Shown piece after piece: positions 36,950-48,260 of a stretch of DNA of 64,000 nucleotides. The position numbers were made by a program, and so were the translations under genes. Each line of letters starts with the position of its first letter. Within the stretch, counting starts at the first letter, position 1. Source of the DNA: Hemibagrus wyckioides (taxonomy: Eukaryota > Chordata > Actinopteri > Siluriformes > Bagridae); contig NC_080713.1 in the NCBI RefSeq assembly GCF_019097595.1, forward strand, positions 3,572,199 to 3,636,198. The letters run 5' to 3'. The notes under the pieces were generated by a model. It ran no database searches. It saw only the letters and a program-made list of their open reading frames with translations, and was not told the DNA's origin.

Positions 36950-37490
36950 TCCAGAAAAGCTCCCCTGATATTCTAGTGGACTGCATTTACTCAATTAAAA
37001 TGGTTAAGACTCGGGTTTGGTTTATTTCCATTCGTGCGCTGACCGCCAAACTTGCTCCTCTTTCTCAGGAGCCTCAGCGCTCTAATCAGGGAAATAATTA
37101 GCTTTAATAAAATCATCCATTTGTCCTGAAACCTCCATCAGGCTTGGATAAGTTATGAAGATGCAGAGATGCATTTATACAGGCATTAAATCAGCCTTCG
37201 TCATCAATCTTCTGGGAAGTACAATAAAGGAAAATATCAGCCTGTGGAAACATGAGTTGGGTGAAATTATGGGTGGCAAAAAGTGGCAGATGGAGGCAAT
37301 TTTTCTGCACTAATTTCCAGACTAAATATAAGCTGCCAACACGGGACAAAGTAATGGGGCACCAGTGCCAGTTGAGAAGAATGAAGCCCAGTGCTTAATG
37401 GAAACGCAGACCTACTTTCTAATTGACTGATTGAAACCCCGCCTTATTTCCTTTGACAGCCTATCGCTGCTTAGTAACTTAAGATCTTAC
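36950..37490. promoter_or_regulatory. Candidate conserved noncoding block, about 540 bp
   Basis: The most convincing enhancer-like island in the middle of the window: complex, repeat-free and rich in homeodomain-type cores (AATAATTAGCTTTAATAAAA at about 37094-37113, ACTAATTTCC, CTTAATGG) with a TGGGTGGCA word at 37270-37278. It has no meaningful open frame. It is immediately followed by an insertion-tolerant region containing a young SINE. Judged by texture only. Confidence 0.4.
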
Positions 37491-37898
37491 ATGATGTCAT
37501 TGTTTCCTCTAGAGAAAGTTTTTACATGTGTAGGTTGAGATAAAACAAAAAATAAATTAAATAAATTAAAGCCACAATAGACAAAGACTATTCACTCTCA
37601 AAAAAATCGGGACTCATAAAACAGTTCCTATAAGAAAATCATCAATGCTGGTACTTTTACCCACACAAAATGGATTCTTTTCCCATCACAACAAGCGCTT
37701 TATTCCACTTATACCACAGCAATTTGTTCATCGTAATCATTCATTTATTTATTTTATGTTGTGGAGTGTCGACATTACACGAGAAAGCTTCTGGTCTTAA
37801 TTATGTTACAGCAGCTTTAAACAAAAAACACTAGAAATTCTGAAAAGAGATTATTTTTTCTTCTCTGTTGTGGTTAATTAGACAAAATCATAGGTAGT

Positions 37899-38219
37899 GG
37901 TCAGCATGGTGGCTTAGTGGTTAGCACCACTAAGCCCAGGGCCTTTCTGTGTGGAGTTTGCATGTTCTCCCCACGCCTGAGTGGGTTTACTCTGGGTACT
38001 CTGGTTTCCTCGTACAGTCCAAAAACATGTAGATTAGGTTGATTGGTAATTCTAAATTGCACATAGTGAGTGAGTGTGTGTGGTTGGCTGTCTATATGTG
38101 TGGCCCTGTGATGGACTGGGTGTACCCCTGCCTTTCACCCAATGTGTGCTGCGATAGGCTCCCGCAGATCCCCGTGACCCTAATTAGGAATAAAGTGGGT
38201 ATAGAAAATGGATGGATGG
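37899..38219 (+). mobile_element. Complete DANA/Mermaid-type SINE with perfect TSD
   Basis: Head with A-box-like TGGCTTAGTGGTTAGCAC (37910-37927), then TGTGTGGAGTTTGCATGTTC, the CAGTCCAAAAACATG domain, ACCCAATGTGTGCTGCGATA, ACCCTAATTAGGAATAAAGT and a GGATGGATGG tail. It is bracketed by the identical 12-mer ATCATAGGTAGT at 37887-37898 and 38220-38231, the target-site duplication of LINE-mediated retroposition. The intact duplication suggests a comparatively recent insertion. The B box is weak or lost. Confidence 0.93.
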
Positions 38220-38231
38220 ATCATAGGTAGT

Positions 38232-39389
38232 CAGGTTGCCAAGAAACCACAAAAAATCCTATATAAAGTCTTTTTTGTGTAGGAAATGTACAATTTCACT
38301 GTTGAGTCTTCACCCTATTAACCTCACATATTCACATATTACATATTAATTATTACATTTTTGTTGTTCTTCTTGTTGTTGTTTTAGGAAACGTCACCAT
38401 AGACTATGTCAGTTTATTTTAGTAGGTTTTTTTGCTTTAAAGACTGGAGTTCCAGTCTTTTTAACACTTTTAACGATGGACGTTGTCACTAAATCAGCTA
38501 TATAGAAATAAATAAATTCAGGATGAATTCATAAATGTGTCTCAGCTGTTGTTAAATTATTATAGAAACCAAAACATGTTAAAACTTAGAGCAGGAATAT
38601 AATTCTGCTCGACTCTCAGAGCTGACTTGATAGAAAATAAATCCAATCAGAATCAAGCAGTGCTTTGGTACAGGCTGTCATGTGTAGAAAAATACATTTT
38701 AGGTGAATATTAGCTTCCTAGCATGTCTCCTAGGGCAAAATATTTGTAAAAAAATGTGTGTATATATATATATATATATTAAAGGACAAATTTCCCGGGT
38801 TCTCGCCTATTTATACTGTATTTATCTTCCTGTACTTCACGGACACTCAGGGCGAATGTTTACAAGACAACAAACTGCATACATGCGTGAGCGCTCTGAC
38901 TCAGGGTTTTATCTAGTCTCGTTGTGGATACACGACCTCTGACCTCTGTTTATGGGCAAAGACGACGAGACTGGGAATAACGAGAACGAGACAAGTAGTG
39001 TAAGGATAAACAGAGTACACTTGTATGGAATGGTCAAGAGGAAAAGGCCAGGGAGAAGATGAGTCATTATAGAGCTATTTCCCTTACTGCAATACACTCA
39101 TCGTGGGCTTGTGAGTACACACACACACACAGACACACACACACACCTAGAACTTAAACACAACAACGATGGGGCAGTGGCTTGCTCCGAACCAGGAAAT
39201 GTGACCGGATGGATACACACAAATACAAACTGTAATCTTTTACTCACACACACACACAAACATATGCGAAAGGATCCTCTTTCTCATCTCGGACAGACCC
39301 ACCCCCCCACCCTACCCCGAGCTCAGAGTAGAGTAGGAGCAGCGCAGGGTCTCTGGCGAGCCAGGGGAAGCGATGTGTGGGGTCTCGCG
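38232..39389. other. Noncoding sequence, no gene recognised
   Basis: AT-rich with a short (TA)n at 38760-38780 and (CA)n at 39117-39147 and 39247-39258. Unrecognised frames only. Confidence 0.45.
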
Positions 39390-39600
39390 TGCAGTGCTTG
39401 GCCTGCTTATTGATTTTCAAGCATGAAGCAGGAATATTGTGCAGGGTTTACTCTGCGTCGCTTGCCAACAGTTCCCTCAGCCTCCTCCCATTTCACTGCA
39501 GGATCGTTTGCCTGCTTCTCCCTGAAAGTGGCCGCAAGCGGAAGAGTTAACCTCCAGAGGCTTTTTGACTGACAGCAGCGTGCACTGGAGCGCTTATACC
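39390..39600. promoter_or_regulatory. Candidate conserved noncoding block
   Basis: Complex, GC-balanced island between CA-rich DNA and a poly-C run. It has no repeat and no recognised frame. Weak inference from texture. Confidence 0.22.
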
Positions 39601-39722
39601 CTGTACGGGCACCGCCAGTACATAAATACATAACCCAATACATAACCACGCAAAGTAGACAAGAATTCAATTCGCCCTAATGAAATTCCACCATCTGTTC
39701 TGCTCTTTTGCTATGTTAAATA

Positions 39723-39740
39723 GACCCCCCCCCCCCCCCC
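39723..39740. repeat. Poly-C tract
   Basis: An 18-bp homopolymeric C run, the longest in the window. Confidence 0.9.
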
Positions 39741-40679
39741 GTATACTTCTTCTATCACGCTTCCCACAAGGGGCTTCAAACAAACAAACAAAAATGCGAA
39801 CACACCGAGTTAGCGACATGTTAGGTTAGGAAATACATCAAGGCAAGGCAAGCCGTGGAACGCCGAGGTTCTGATGTCAGGCTAATGAAAGCCGGTGTTT
39901 TTGGCATGCGAGTGGACGCAGATGTGAATGAAGAGCCCGGTTTTGATTTGTGTACAGTCTGACGCAGCACTCAACCTACAGTACAGCTGCACAGAGAGGG
40001 ACTTCTGGGCCTGGGAATATTTTAAAACATCTTTTTAGCTCTCTTCGAATTTGGCTTGAAAGAGTCCAAATCGAAATCAGTTACATTTTCAGCTGCGAAA
40101 ATTATTCGCCGTTCCTCAAGGGACGAACATACAGCCATTTTTTTTTTTTCCTGCTGTTTTTTAAAAAAATAAAGTCTTTTAATTTGACCATAATTTGCCC
40201 AAGATGCTTCGCTCTGCATGTATTTTTCGCCAGAAGGATACGTTTAACGAAGCCGGTTCGTTCGATTGGAGCAGTCTTTTATGATTATAACTCGTCACAC
40301 TGTACAACTTGATCTCAGTAGGACCTTAGTGGAAATCTATTCTCGTCTAACAGACTGGATGGTAACGTGCGTGTTCTCAGTGTCAGAATCTCTAAAAATA
40401 GAGCCGGGATTAAAGAAAAGAACACGACTGCGTTCTGTTCGCATCATAAATCAGCGTGATCTGGAGAGATAAAAGTTCTTCAGAGTGAGCTTGAGGTAAT
40501 AAGGATGTTATTTGCTCTCCGTTAGCATCTTTCGGCTAGTCTCTCCGTCACTGCTCTTGTATCTATTGTATCTGTAGACGAGTTTTTGGTCTCCCTATGA
40601 TTTTAACGTGATTGTTACTCAAACAAAATTTGAGATGTTGAGTTTGTATCGAGTCAAGGTTGTAAAATCGACTGAGATA
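39741..40679. other. Noncoding sequence, no gene recognised
   Basis: The + frame of 120 codons at 39950-40312 is Phe/Arg-rich, includes a poly-T/poly-A derived stretch and is unrecognised. Confidence 0.45.
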
Positions 40680-41560
40680 TCTGGGTGGGAGGGGCTATAT
40701 AAGAAGATATCTCTTAGCCAGAGGAGTAAGGAAGGGAGGGGCTACATGGGATTTTGAGTTCGAATCCTGATGATGCCACAGATATCTGTGACCAGGAGTC
40801 AAGGGAGTAAAACCAGCTGAGGTTTATGGGTGGGAGGAGCCAAATTAAGGTGGGAGGTGATATATGGCAGGATATCACTGGATGGGAGGAGCCATATTAA
40901 GGTGGTAGGGGCTTTATTAGGGAGGGATGGGCTATATGAGAGGAAATCTTTGTATGGGAAGAGCTGTATTAGGGTTCAAGAGGCTACATGGGAGGAAATC
41001 TCTTAGTGGAAGGTGTAATATAGCAGGATATCTCTGGATGGGAGGAGCCATATTAAGGTGTGAAGTGATACATTAGAGAGGGAGTGGCCACATGAAAGGA
41101 AATCTTTGTGTGGCTAGAGCCATATTAGTGTTGGAGAGGCTATATTGCAGGATAATACTAGATGGGAGGAGTTATATTAAGGTGGGAGGGGCTACATGAG
41201 AAAAGATCACTTGGTGGAAGGTGCTATATAGGAGAATATCTCTGAATGGGAAGAGCCATATTAAGGTGGGAGGTGCTATATTAGGAAGGGAGGGGCTACA
41301 TGGGAGAAGATCTCTTGGTGGGAGGTGCTATATGGCAGAATATCACAGGATGGGAGGGGCCATATTAAGGTGGGAGCATGTGAGGAACATGAGAGGAAAT
41401 CTTTGTGTGGGAAGAGCTGTATTAGGGTTTGAGAGGCTATATGGGAGGAAATCTTTTAGTGGAAGGTGTAATATTGCAGTCATATCTCTGGATGGCAGGA
41501 GCCATATTAAGGGAGGAGGGGCTACATGAGAGGAAATCAAGGGTGGGTGGAGCATGATCT
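40680..41560. repeat. G-rich degenerate minisatellite (GGATGGGAGGAGCCATATTA)
   Basis: About 880 bp built from variants of three modules: GGATGGGAGGAGCCATATTA, AGGTGGGAGGGGCTACATG and GAGGAAATCTCTTAGTGG. They recur roughly every 45-90 bp in changing order. The + strand is markedly purine/G-rich with many GGGAGG words, so G-quadruplex potential exists locally. No coding role. Confidence 0.88.
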
Positions 41561-41639
41561 CGTTCCTGCCAATCACTGCAGCTAATTGTGAACATCTGTG
41601 AGTTTATTTGGAAGAGAGTAAATATATAATATATAATAA

Positions 41640-41646
<7 letters not shown>

Positions 41647-41672
<26 letters not shown>
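41647..41672. repeat. (TA)n microsatellite
   Basis: About 13 TA units in AT-rich DNA. Confidence 0.9.
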
Positions 41673-41679
<7 letters not shown>

Positions 41680-42075
41680 TATAGAATAGAGTTATAATTA
41701 CATAGTAATAGCATAGAATTACACATAATTCAGTATATGTCTTCCAAAATGGACAAATACCTACGCACATTACCCATCATCCCTCTGGCAACAGCAGCAT
41801 CATGTTGAAAGGCAGCTTAAAGCTGAAGAATAGTCAACGGCTTCTTAAAACCTTCCTCAGGGCAAACATGAAAGCAACACAAAAAGAAAACAGACCACTG
41901 AAAGAACCTGCTGAAAAATGGATGTAAGGTTCGTCAGATACCAGAGGCCAGGAATAACATCGCTCAGCTCACTGAGAGCGGAAAAAAATATAACACGCAG
42001 AAAAAAGTCATGTCTCATATTCATACATCAGCATACACTTCAAAGCGCCAGCAGCCACTGCGGGCTGTAAGTGTC

Positions 42076-42106
<31 letters not shown>

Positions 42107-42899
42107 CGCTGAGATGGTGAGACGGTGCTGAAGCTCGACAGACGCTCTGACGACCCGCAGGCCGCCTCATTGGCTGTAATTAAACAAAATAATACACTTG
42201 CGCTGATTTGAGCTAGCATGATAGTTTTGTTTTTCCCGCACTTGATTCAGTTTGACACTCCAGGTTTGTGCGGTATGTTTACTGGAGCGCGGAAGTAAGT
42301 GCGCCCTTACCTTAACGTTACAACCAAGACAGTGAATACAAGCTGCGTAGCACAATTAGCTTGAACTAGCTAGAACGTGTGTAAATGTAACCTAAAATAT
42401 GAGTAGTAAAAATAACCAATTTCTACAACTGCTTGTAGAACACACGTTAATATAACTAATGCTAATCCGTGTGAGTGTTAGATTAGTAGTTTATTTTGCC
42501 TTTTACATACCTTCTAGCTTCGTTCTCAGATTATGCTAATCTATCTGTAAGAGGCACTAGCGATCACTGCTACTTCATTCCAAGCTTCGTTTTTCTTCAT
42601 AATTTATCTATACACACAGTGAACCATTTTTAATTCAATTTTTTTGTGTGTCAAAGAAAAACTGGGAGCTCACTGCAAGCAGGAAATGATGTCGTGCGAG
42701 AGGAAGTGAAGAAACATCCGGCAACACTGAGGAATCATTTGATCCAGCTGTTTGGATTCTGGTCATTTTTTTTGCACTTGTGAATTCGGATTCTAAATCT
42801 TTGTGTAGATTGTGTGTAAAATGAGATGCCGAAACAGGATGCTAACATTTGAGGTTAACGAGGATAACTAAACAATAAACTAAGACTAACCTGTACATA
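41673..42899. other. Noncoding sequence, no gene recognised
   Basis: Ordinary intergenic DNA with a (CA)n at 42076-42101. GCTA words are mildly enriched at 42350-42560. No exon is recognised. Confidence 0.45.
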
Positions 42900-43436
42900 C
42901 ACTATATTGCCAAAAGTTTTGGGACGTCGGCCTTTACATGCACATGAAGGTGATATGGAGTTGTCCCGCCATTTGCAGCTTCAACTCTTCTGGGAAGGCT
43001 TTCCACAAGGTTTAGGAGTGTGTTTATGGGAATTTTTGACCATTCCTCTAGAAGTGCGGTCATTTGTAAGGTCAGGCACTGATGTTGGATGAGAAGGTCT
43101 GGCTCACAGTCTCCGCTCTAATTCATCCCAAAGGTGTTCTATGGGGTTGAGGTCAGGACTCTGTGCAGGCCAGTCAAGTTCCTCCACACCAAACTCACTC
43201 ATCCATGTCTTTATGGACCTTGCTTTGGTCACTGGTGTGCAGTCATGTTGGAACAGGAAGGGGTCATCCCCAAACTGTTCCACAAAGAGCATGAAATTGT
43301 CCAAAATGTCTTGGTATGAATCTGAAGCATTAAGAGTTCCTTTCACTGGAACTAAGGGTCCGAGCCCAACCCCTGAAAAACAACACCTGAACTCAATGAT
43401 TTGGAGGGGTGTCCCAAAACTTTTGGCAACATAGTG
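42900..43436 (-). mobile_element. Non-autonomous Tc1-like element with both TIRs
   Basis: Terminal inverted repeats CACTATATTGCCAAAAGTTT (from 42900) and AAACTTTTGGCAACATAGTG (to 43436), flanked by TA at 42898-42899 and 43437-43438. Only 537 bp long, so more than half of an autonomous Tc1 element is deleted. On the minus strand (43346-43104) the last part of the DDE domain is readable. The Asp of FLFQHD and the Glu of DLNPIEHLWDE are separated by 34 residues, the DD34E spacing of Tc1. It ends in a TGA where the sibling at 31012-31505 reads CGA. Confidence 0.93.
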
Positions 43437-43438
43437 TA

Positions 43439-43648
43439 CATTTCCTAGACTTAAATAAAAGGCATATTTTCATTTTTTTTCCCAGTCAGAAACTTTTGCA
43501 ATCCTTCTAAAAATAATTTCTTTTGTCTCTTTGCTAAATCCAGATACTCCATAACTACAATACAGAATCCTGAAAACGTGCATGAGGTGGTCATTTGGAG
43601 AGAGGATTTGATTGGAAAAAGGAAGAAAATGATCAAATACACCTGGGT

Positions 43649-43687
<39 letters not shown>

Positions 43688-43834
43688 CCTAAACCACAAA
43701 TGGACATGCCAATGTGCTCAGTCATGTGGCGTGATGAGTTGGCCTCGGAGGCTAATCACCGTAATTAGCCTGAGAGAACAGAAAACGCCAGCGAGTGTGA
43801 ATCACCTCCAGAAAAGCAAAGCTTTATAGTACTC

Positions 43835-43874
<40 letters not shown>

Positions 43875-44439
43875 CACACACATGCAGGCTGTCTGCTACA
43901 GTGCCAATTTAAACAGGTTGCAGGCACGGTGCCCGCTATCCCACCCCTAAACAGAGCCCACGGCAAGACCGTGAACATTTCGCAATTAGGGTCTGGCGGC
44001 AGTGCCTACCTTTCCCTCAAGTGCCACAATATGAGGTACCAGCTGAGGTAAAAAAAAAAAAAACACACACACACACACACAGTCTTTCCTCCACATCTCT
44101 TTCTGCAAGTCTTCTAATTCGTCCAATCAGCCAAACCACAACAAGGCAACCTTTTTCCTCTTTTCTTACCTTCTGGAGTAGAGACGTGTCAGTGGACGTC
44201 GCTGTAATTGGGATAAATACGTGGAGCACGCGAGGACGGAGGAATGACTCAAGCTCAGGATTGTCTTACAATTACTATTCTTACGTGCAAAATAATACCG
44301 TGACGCAAGCGAAGAAACGAACGGAGGTTAATTGGAGGATGCGAAAGCGATACTCGATACAGTTGGAGGTCTTCCATGATAAGAAGAAAGACTTACAAAC
44401 AGAACTGACTGAAAAATAAAATGCCTTCCAAATGTTTTT
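43439..44439. other. Noncoding sequence with (CA)n tracts
   Basis: CA repeats at 43651-43683, 43840-43881 and 44064-44080 (after a poly-A). A complex part at 43885-44050 is otherwise unremarkable. No gene is recognised. Confidence 0.5.
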
Positions 44440-45335
44440 TGCTTTTGCTCAAGATTCTTTTCAGGACAAATCGGATGAAAATGAATGAATGAATGAATGA
44501 ATGATGTGGAAAAAGGTTTAAAACTGGGGAAATAAATCAATCCAAAGTCAGTGTCTTACTTTATTATAATATTATAATGTAAAAAACTAGACTTTTCATC
44601 TGGAAATGAATTAATTCTGGAGGGCAAAATGATGTGTTAAAAGAAATGTGGGGGAAAATTACATTTGAATAAATCGTGTAAATAAATGAAGCGTATTTGA
44701 GAAATCAAGTGAAAAATGAATCAGAAATAAATAAATCATCTGGGAAAAAAATTGGAAATTAAATGAATGGTTTGGAAAAAAATACATATGAAGCTTGTAT
44801 CATGTGAAAATAAATGGTTTGGAAAAAAAATCATGTGAAAAATGTCATTAAAAAATAAAAGAATCATGAAAAACAAATAAGAAATATGTTTTTAAAAATA
44901 AAATTTATTGTTAACATAAATGCATCATGTGAAAAAAAATCTGTGACAATGAAATCATGTGTGGGGGGGAATCACATGTAAAATTAAATGAATCGTGTTT
45001 TAAAAAATCATGTAAAAGTGAATGCATTTTTTTAATCACTTTTATCATGTAAAAATAAATGCCGCTTTTTTAGAATTATATACATGAATCATGAAAATAA
45101 AAAATCACGTGAAAATAAATGTATAAAAATAAATATATATAAATAAATAACGTATAACAATTCCATGTGAAAGTAGGTAAATTGTGTTTAGCTGCATGTG
45201 AGAGCAAATGAATCATGAAATGATTCATGTGAAAAAATTAATGACTCACATTTTTCTTTTAAAAAAAAAGATAAAATTACTTGTTAAATGAATCCTGTGA
45301 CAAAGCATCACACAGGGAAATCGGTGCTAAAGAAT
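44440..45335 (+). repeat. Degenerate ATCATGTGAAAATAAAT repeat, + orientation
   Basis: About 900 bp of AT-rich DNA in which ATCATGTGAAAA, AAATAAATGAATC and close variants recur roughly every 30-60 bp. The same words recur in inverted orientation at 51120-52010. Confidence 0.8.
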
Positions 45336-45345
45336 CATGTGTAAA

Positions 45346-45407
<62 letters not shown>

Positions 45408-45408
45408 A
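45336..45408. repeat. (ATT)n trinucleotide repeat
   Basis: About 22 ATT units; poly-Ile frames on both strands are artefacts. Confidence 0.97.
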
Positions 45409-45839
45409 GTACATGAATCATTTGTAAAAGAATCATCTGCAATGAATCGCATAAAAAAAAACTGTGTAAAAATAATCACATGGAATGCGAAACTAAAAAC
45501 ACGTGCACTACACAACTTTTTAAAAAAAAATTGTGTGTGCCGCAACACACATCGAAAAGCTACACGTGTAACTCGTACGTGACGACTGACGTGAGAGCGG
45601 CGTGACGTTTCTCTGAAGGTTTATCACTTGTGAGAGATGAAGATGGTCCTGATGGCCCTGATTACGGCTCGACCACATGAATGCAGCGTTTCATGTCTTT
45701 GGTCTCTCGAATGGTAATTATTACACACACACACACACACACACACGAGATCCTGAATGGAGATCCGGAATTCCACCAGGATGTCGTGTGGTCTGTTCCG
45801 GTGTGTTCAGGTTTATATACTGCAGTGTTCAGGTTTAGG
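45409..45839. other. Noncoding sequence, nothing recognised
   Basis: AT-rich, with a (CA)n at 45723-45746. Confidence 0.5.
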
Positions 45840-45894
45840 AGAGGTGTGTGGAAGTGAATGACCTCTGCCACACCAGCCGCTCTGCCAGACTCTG

Positions 45895-45929
<35 letters not shown>

Positions 45930-46420
45930 TGAGTCAGTGTTTACTTGTCGATGCCAGCAGCGCTGGGTCTTGTTGCTCCCCATGTGTTGTAGGTGGGCTA
46001 AGAGGGGAGGCAGAACAATGCGAATCCAGAGCAATTACATTTCCAGTGAAAGGGGCTTTTTTTTTTCTTCCAAATTTGCCTCAAATCAAAGGGCTGCGTC
46101 AATGGACAACACAAGCAGCCACTTTGATGCATTACAGAGCACGCTGCCCACAACCACTTTTATTTATTTATTCTTTTTGGTAACAAAGTTGTATTTTTCA
46201 TGAGAGTAAAACCATGCAACCCTCAAGGAGAAATATATTCTTTCCCTCAGAACCGGTTTGGGTAAACATGGCAAGTAAAGTGTAGCCGAGTTTTCGCCAG
46301 TTACATTTAACAAATTAAATGCTCGAAATTGGGATCCTTAAGAGGCTTCCAGTGTGAGTCACCCCGAGAGACGCAGCAGTTTGTCCGGCGTGAAGACGAT
46401 TCTTCACCTCAGGGACGACG
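45840..46420. promoter_or_regulatory. Candidate regulatory block with paired TCF/LEF motifs
   Basis: A complex block interrupted by a (GT)n at 45896-45930. It contains ATCAAAG (46085-46091) and, 30 bp on, CTTTGAT (46122-46128), which are convergent TCF/LEF-type motifs. There is also an AGCAATTACATTTCC homeodomain-type site at about 46029. Conservation is untested. Confidence 0.3.
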
Positions 46421-47400
46421 ATGGGTTGGGTTTTTTTTTTTTTTTTTTTTCCTCCTCGCTCTCGCTTTGTTAACACAACATGGCTTTCGCTGCAGTTACT
46501 AGTTGCGTTTTATTAATAATAGGATCCTGGACACAATAGAGTGGACGTTCCTGATGAACACTTTCCATAAAGGTGTATAACGACCTCTTATAATGCACTC
46601 AGACGTGCATCTTACAATTATCTAAGAAAAGGCACTCTCTTATAACACATTTATAAACTGTGAACAAATAATAATATTATTCATCATTGCTACGAAATGA
46701 TCTTTCTGAAATCATTAACTTATTGTTTTTATGAAAGCTATACATATGTATAAAGATTCTAACATGTTATAAAGTATTCATATTGTTAGGATTATTTAGG
46801 AAAAGGCGTTAGTTTATAATGCATTTATATCTTGTGAACAGAATATGTTATAAGCCGTGTTTATAACACACTTTCTACGAAGTCCATATTCGTATCAAAT
46901 AGCTACAACAAAAGTATACATAAGGTGTTATAAGCATATGTAATAAAATGCATCCTAATGCATCCTAATGCATCCTAATAAAATGAGTCCTAGCATTGGT
47001 TATAACGCCTTTGTAAAATATGAATAAGTAGTGCTTATAACACCTTATATCGTCTTATTGTGCACTATGCAAATAGAAACCTGTGCTTCGGTCATGGTAA
47101 ATGAATTAAGTTGCCAAGTTGTTCATGCGTTATAACCATAATATAAACTGTAACAGGTTTTTATAAAGAATTATAATTAATATGTATGGTGTAACAGGCT
47201 ATTAAGGGATTCTGACATGTTATAAATGTGTTTTTAAATCTTTTATGAGTATGACCTTCACAGTAAGTGAAGTAACTTAAAAGTAGAACAAGTTTTTGTC
47301 ATGAAGCACAGAAAGGTGTGCAGTGATACAGAGAGCATGAACGATTATAACCAATTATAATCTATAATAGCTTGTTAACCCTTTATAGCATGATATGCGT
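46421..47400. repeat. TTATAA-word-rich degenerate repeat
   Basis: After a T(20) run at 46431-46450 the sequence is rich in TTATAACAC, GTTATAA and CATTTATA words, as at 15480-16440. A perfect triplet of the 12-mer AATGCATCCTAA-type unit lies at 46952-46983. Two copies of one old element family are possible. Confidence 0.5.
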
Positions 47401-47402
47401 GC

Positions 47403-47612
47403 ACTCTTAAGAACAAAGGTTCTTAAATGGTTCCTTGTCCTTACGGTGTGTTCTTCTTCTATGAAGAACTTTTAACATATGTGGAACATTTCGATTACAC
47501 AACAGTTTCTTTTGCAGTAAAAGTGCTAAGACAAAGCGAGTTCTTTTAAGAACCGTTTACTGAAAGGTTCTTCGGGGAACCAAAAATGGATCTTCTAGGG
47601 CATCACTGCATC
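47403..47612. mobile_element. MITE-like repeat, AAAGGTTCTT family, copy B
   Basis: Runs CTCTTAAGAACAAAGGTTCT, then TATGAAGAACTTTTAACAT, TGGAACATTTCGATTACACA, TTTACTGAAAGGTTCTTCGG, AACCAAAAATGG and GGCATCACTGC. Copy A at 18930-19240 shares the same order of motifs. Confidence 0.75.
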
Positions 47613-47859
47613 ACAAAACCAATCAATACTTGTCAATAGTTTTAACTTGTACGTATAAATGAATTCACACTGAAATGAATTCAGGCATATTTTAACCAGA
47701 AGGAAGTAAAAAGAAGTCATGGCCAAATTTTTAGCGCATCTAATTTGTTTATTTACGTTTTTGTCCTACCCTATCATGCTTCTTAATGTAGTGACTCTTA
47801 AACAAGCGACACACATCAGCACTGAGTTCTCAGGATTTAGCTGTAAAAGCGTACACGCC
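47613..47859. other. Noncoding sequence, nothing recognised
   Basis: Short intergenic stretch leading into a complex block. Confidence 0.5.
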
Positions 47860-48260
47860 GGTGTGATTCTTGTTTAATGTCGTGAGCCAATAAGCTCTAA
47901 GCACCTTCCCCTAATTCATCTCTATAATTAATGGACTATGAAGTGCTGGTTCCCGCTTCCATCTACGAAAAACATCTGCTGGCTGATTAATCCCTGTATC
48001 AAATCGAGCCTAACAAAGAAACGAGCTCGAGCTTTTAAACTTGCCATTTCAGTCTAATACATGGCCCATTACCAAATGGCCATCCATCACTGGTGTCACT
48101 CTCCAGATTTGGAGTGAGTGGAGGTTCCATCAGCGGTGCCACGGTTCTCTCGGCCCTCCATGCCTGCCATCCATGCCAGGCTAATGTGTTTATCTCACTC
48201 TATGTACCGGCGGAAAAGCCTCCGAGAATCTCGAGAGCCGTTACAGCCAAGCTGGACATA
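47860..48260. promoter_or_regulatory. Candidate conserved noncoding block
   Basis: Complex, repeat-free sequence with several AT-core homeodomain-type sites (TATAATTAATGG, GCTGATTAATCCC, CCTAATTCAT) and a GAGCCAATAAG CCAAT-type word. The 62- to 85-codon frames across it are unrecognised. It ends in a short CT run at 48262-48290. Judged by texture. Confidence 0.38.

Noticed and set aside
43104..43346. Host gene encoding an 80-residue protein
   Set aside because: It is the tail of a Tc1 DDE domain inside an element with terminal inverted repeats.
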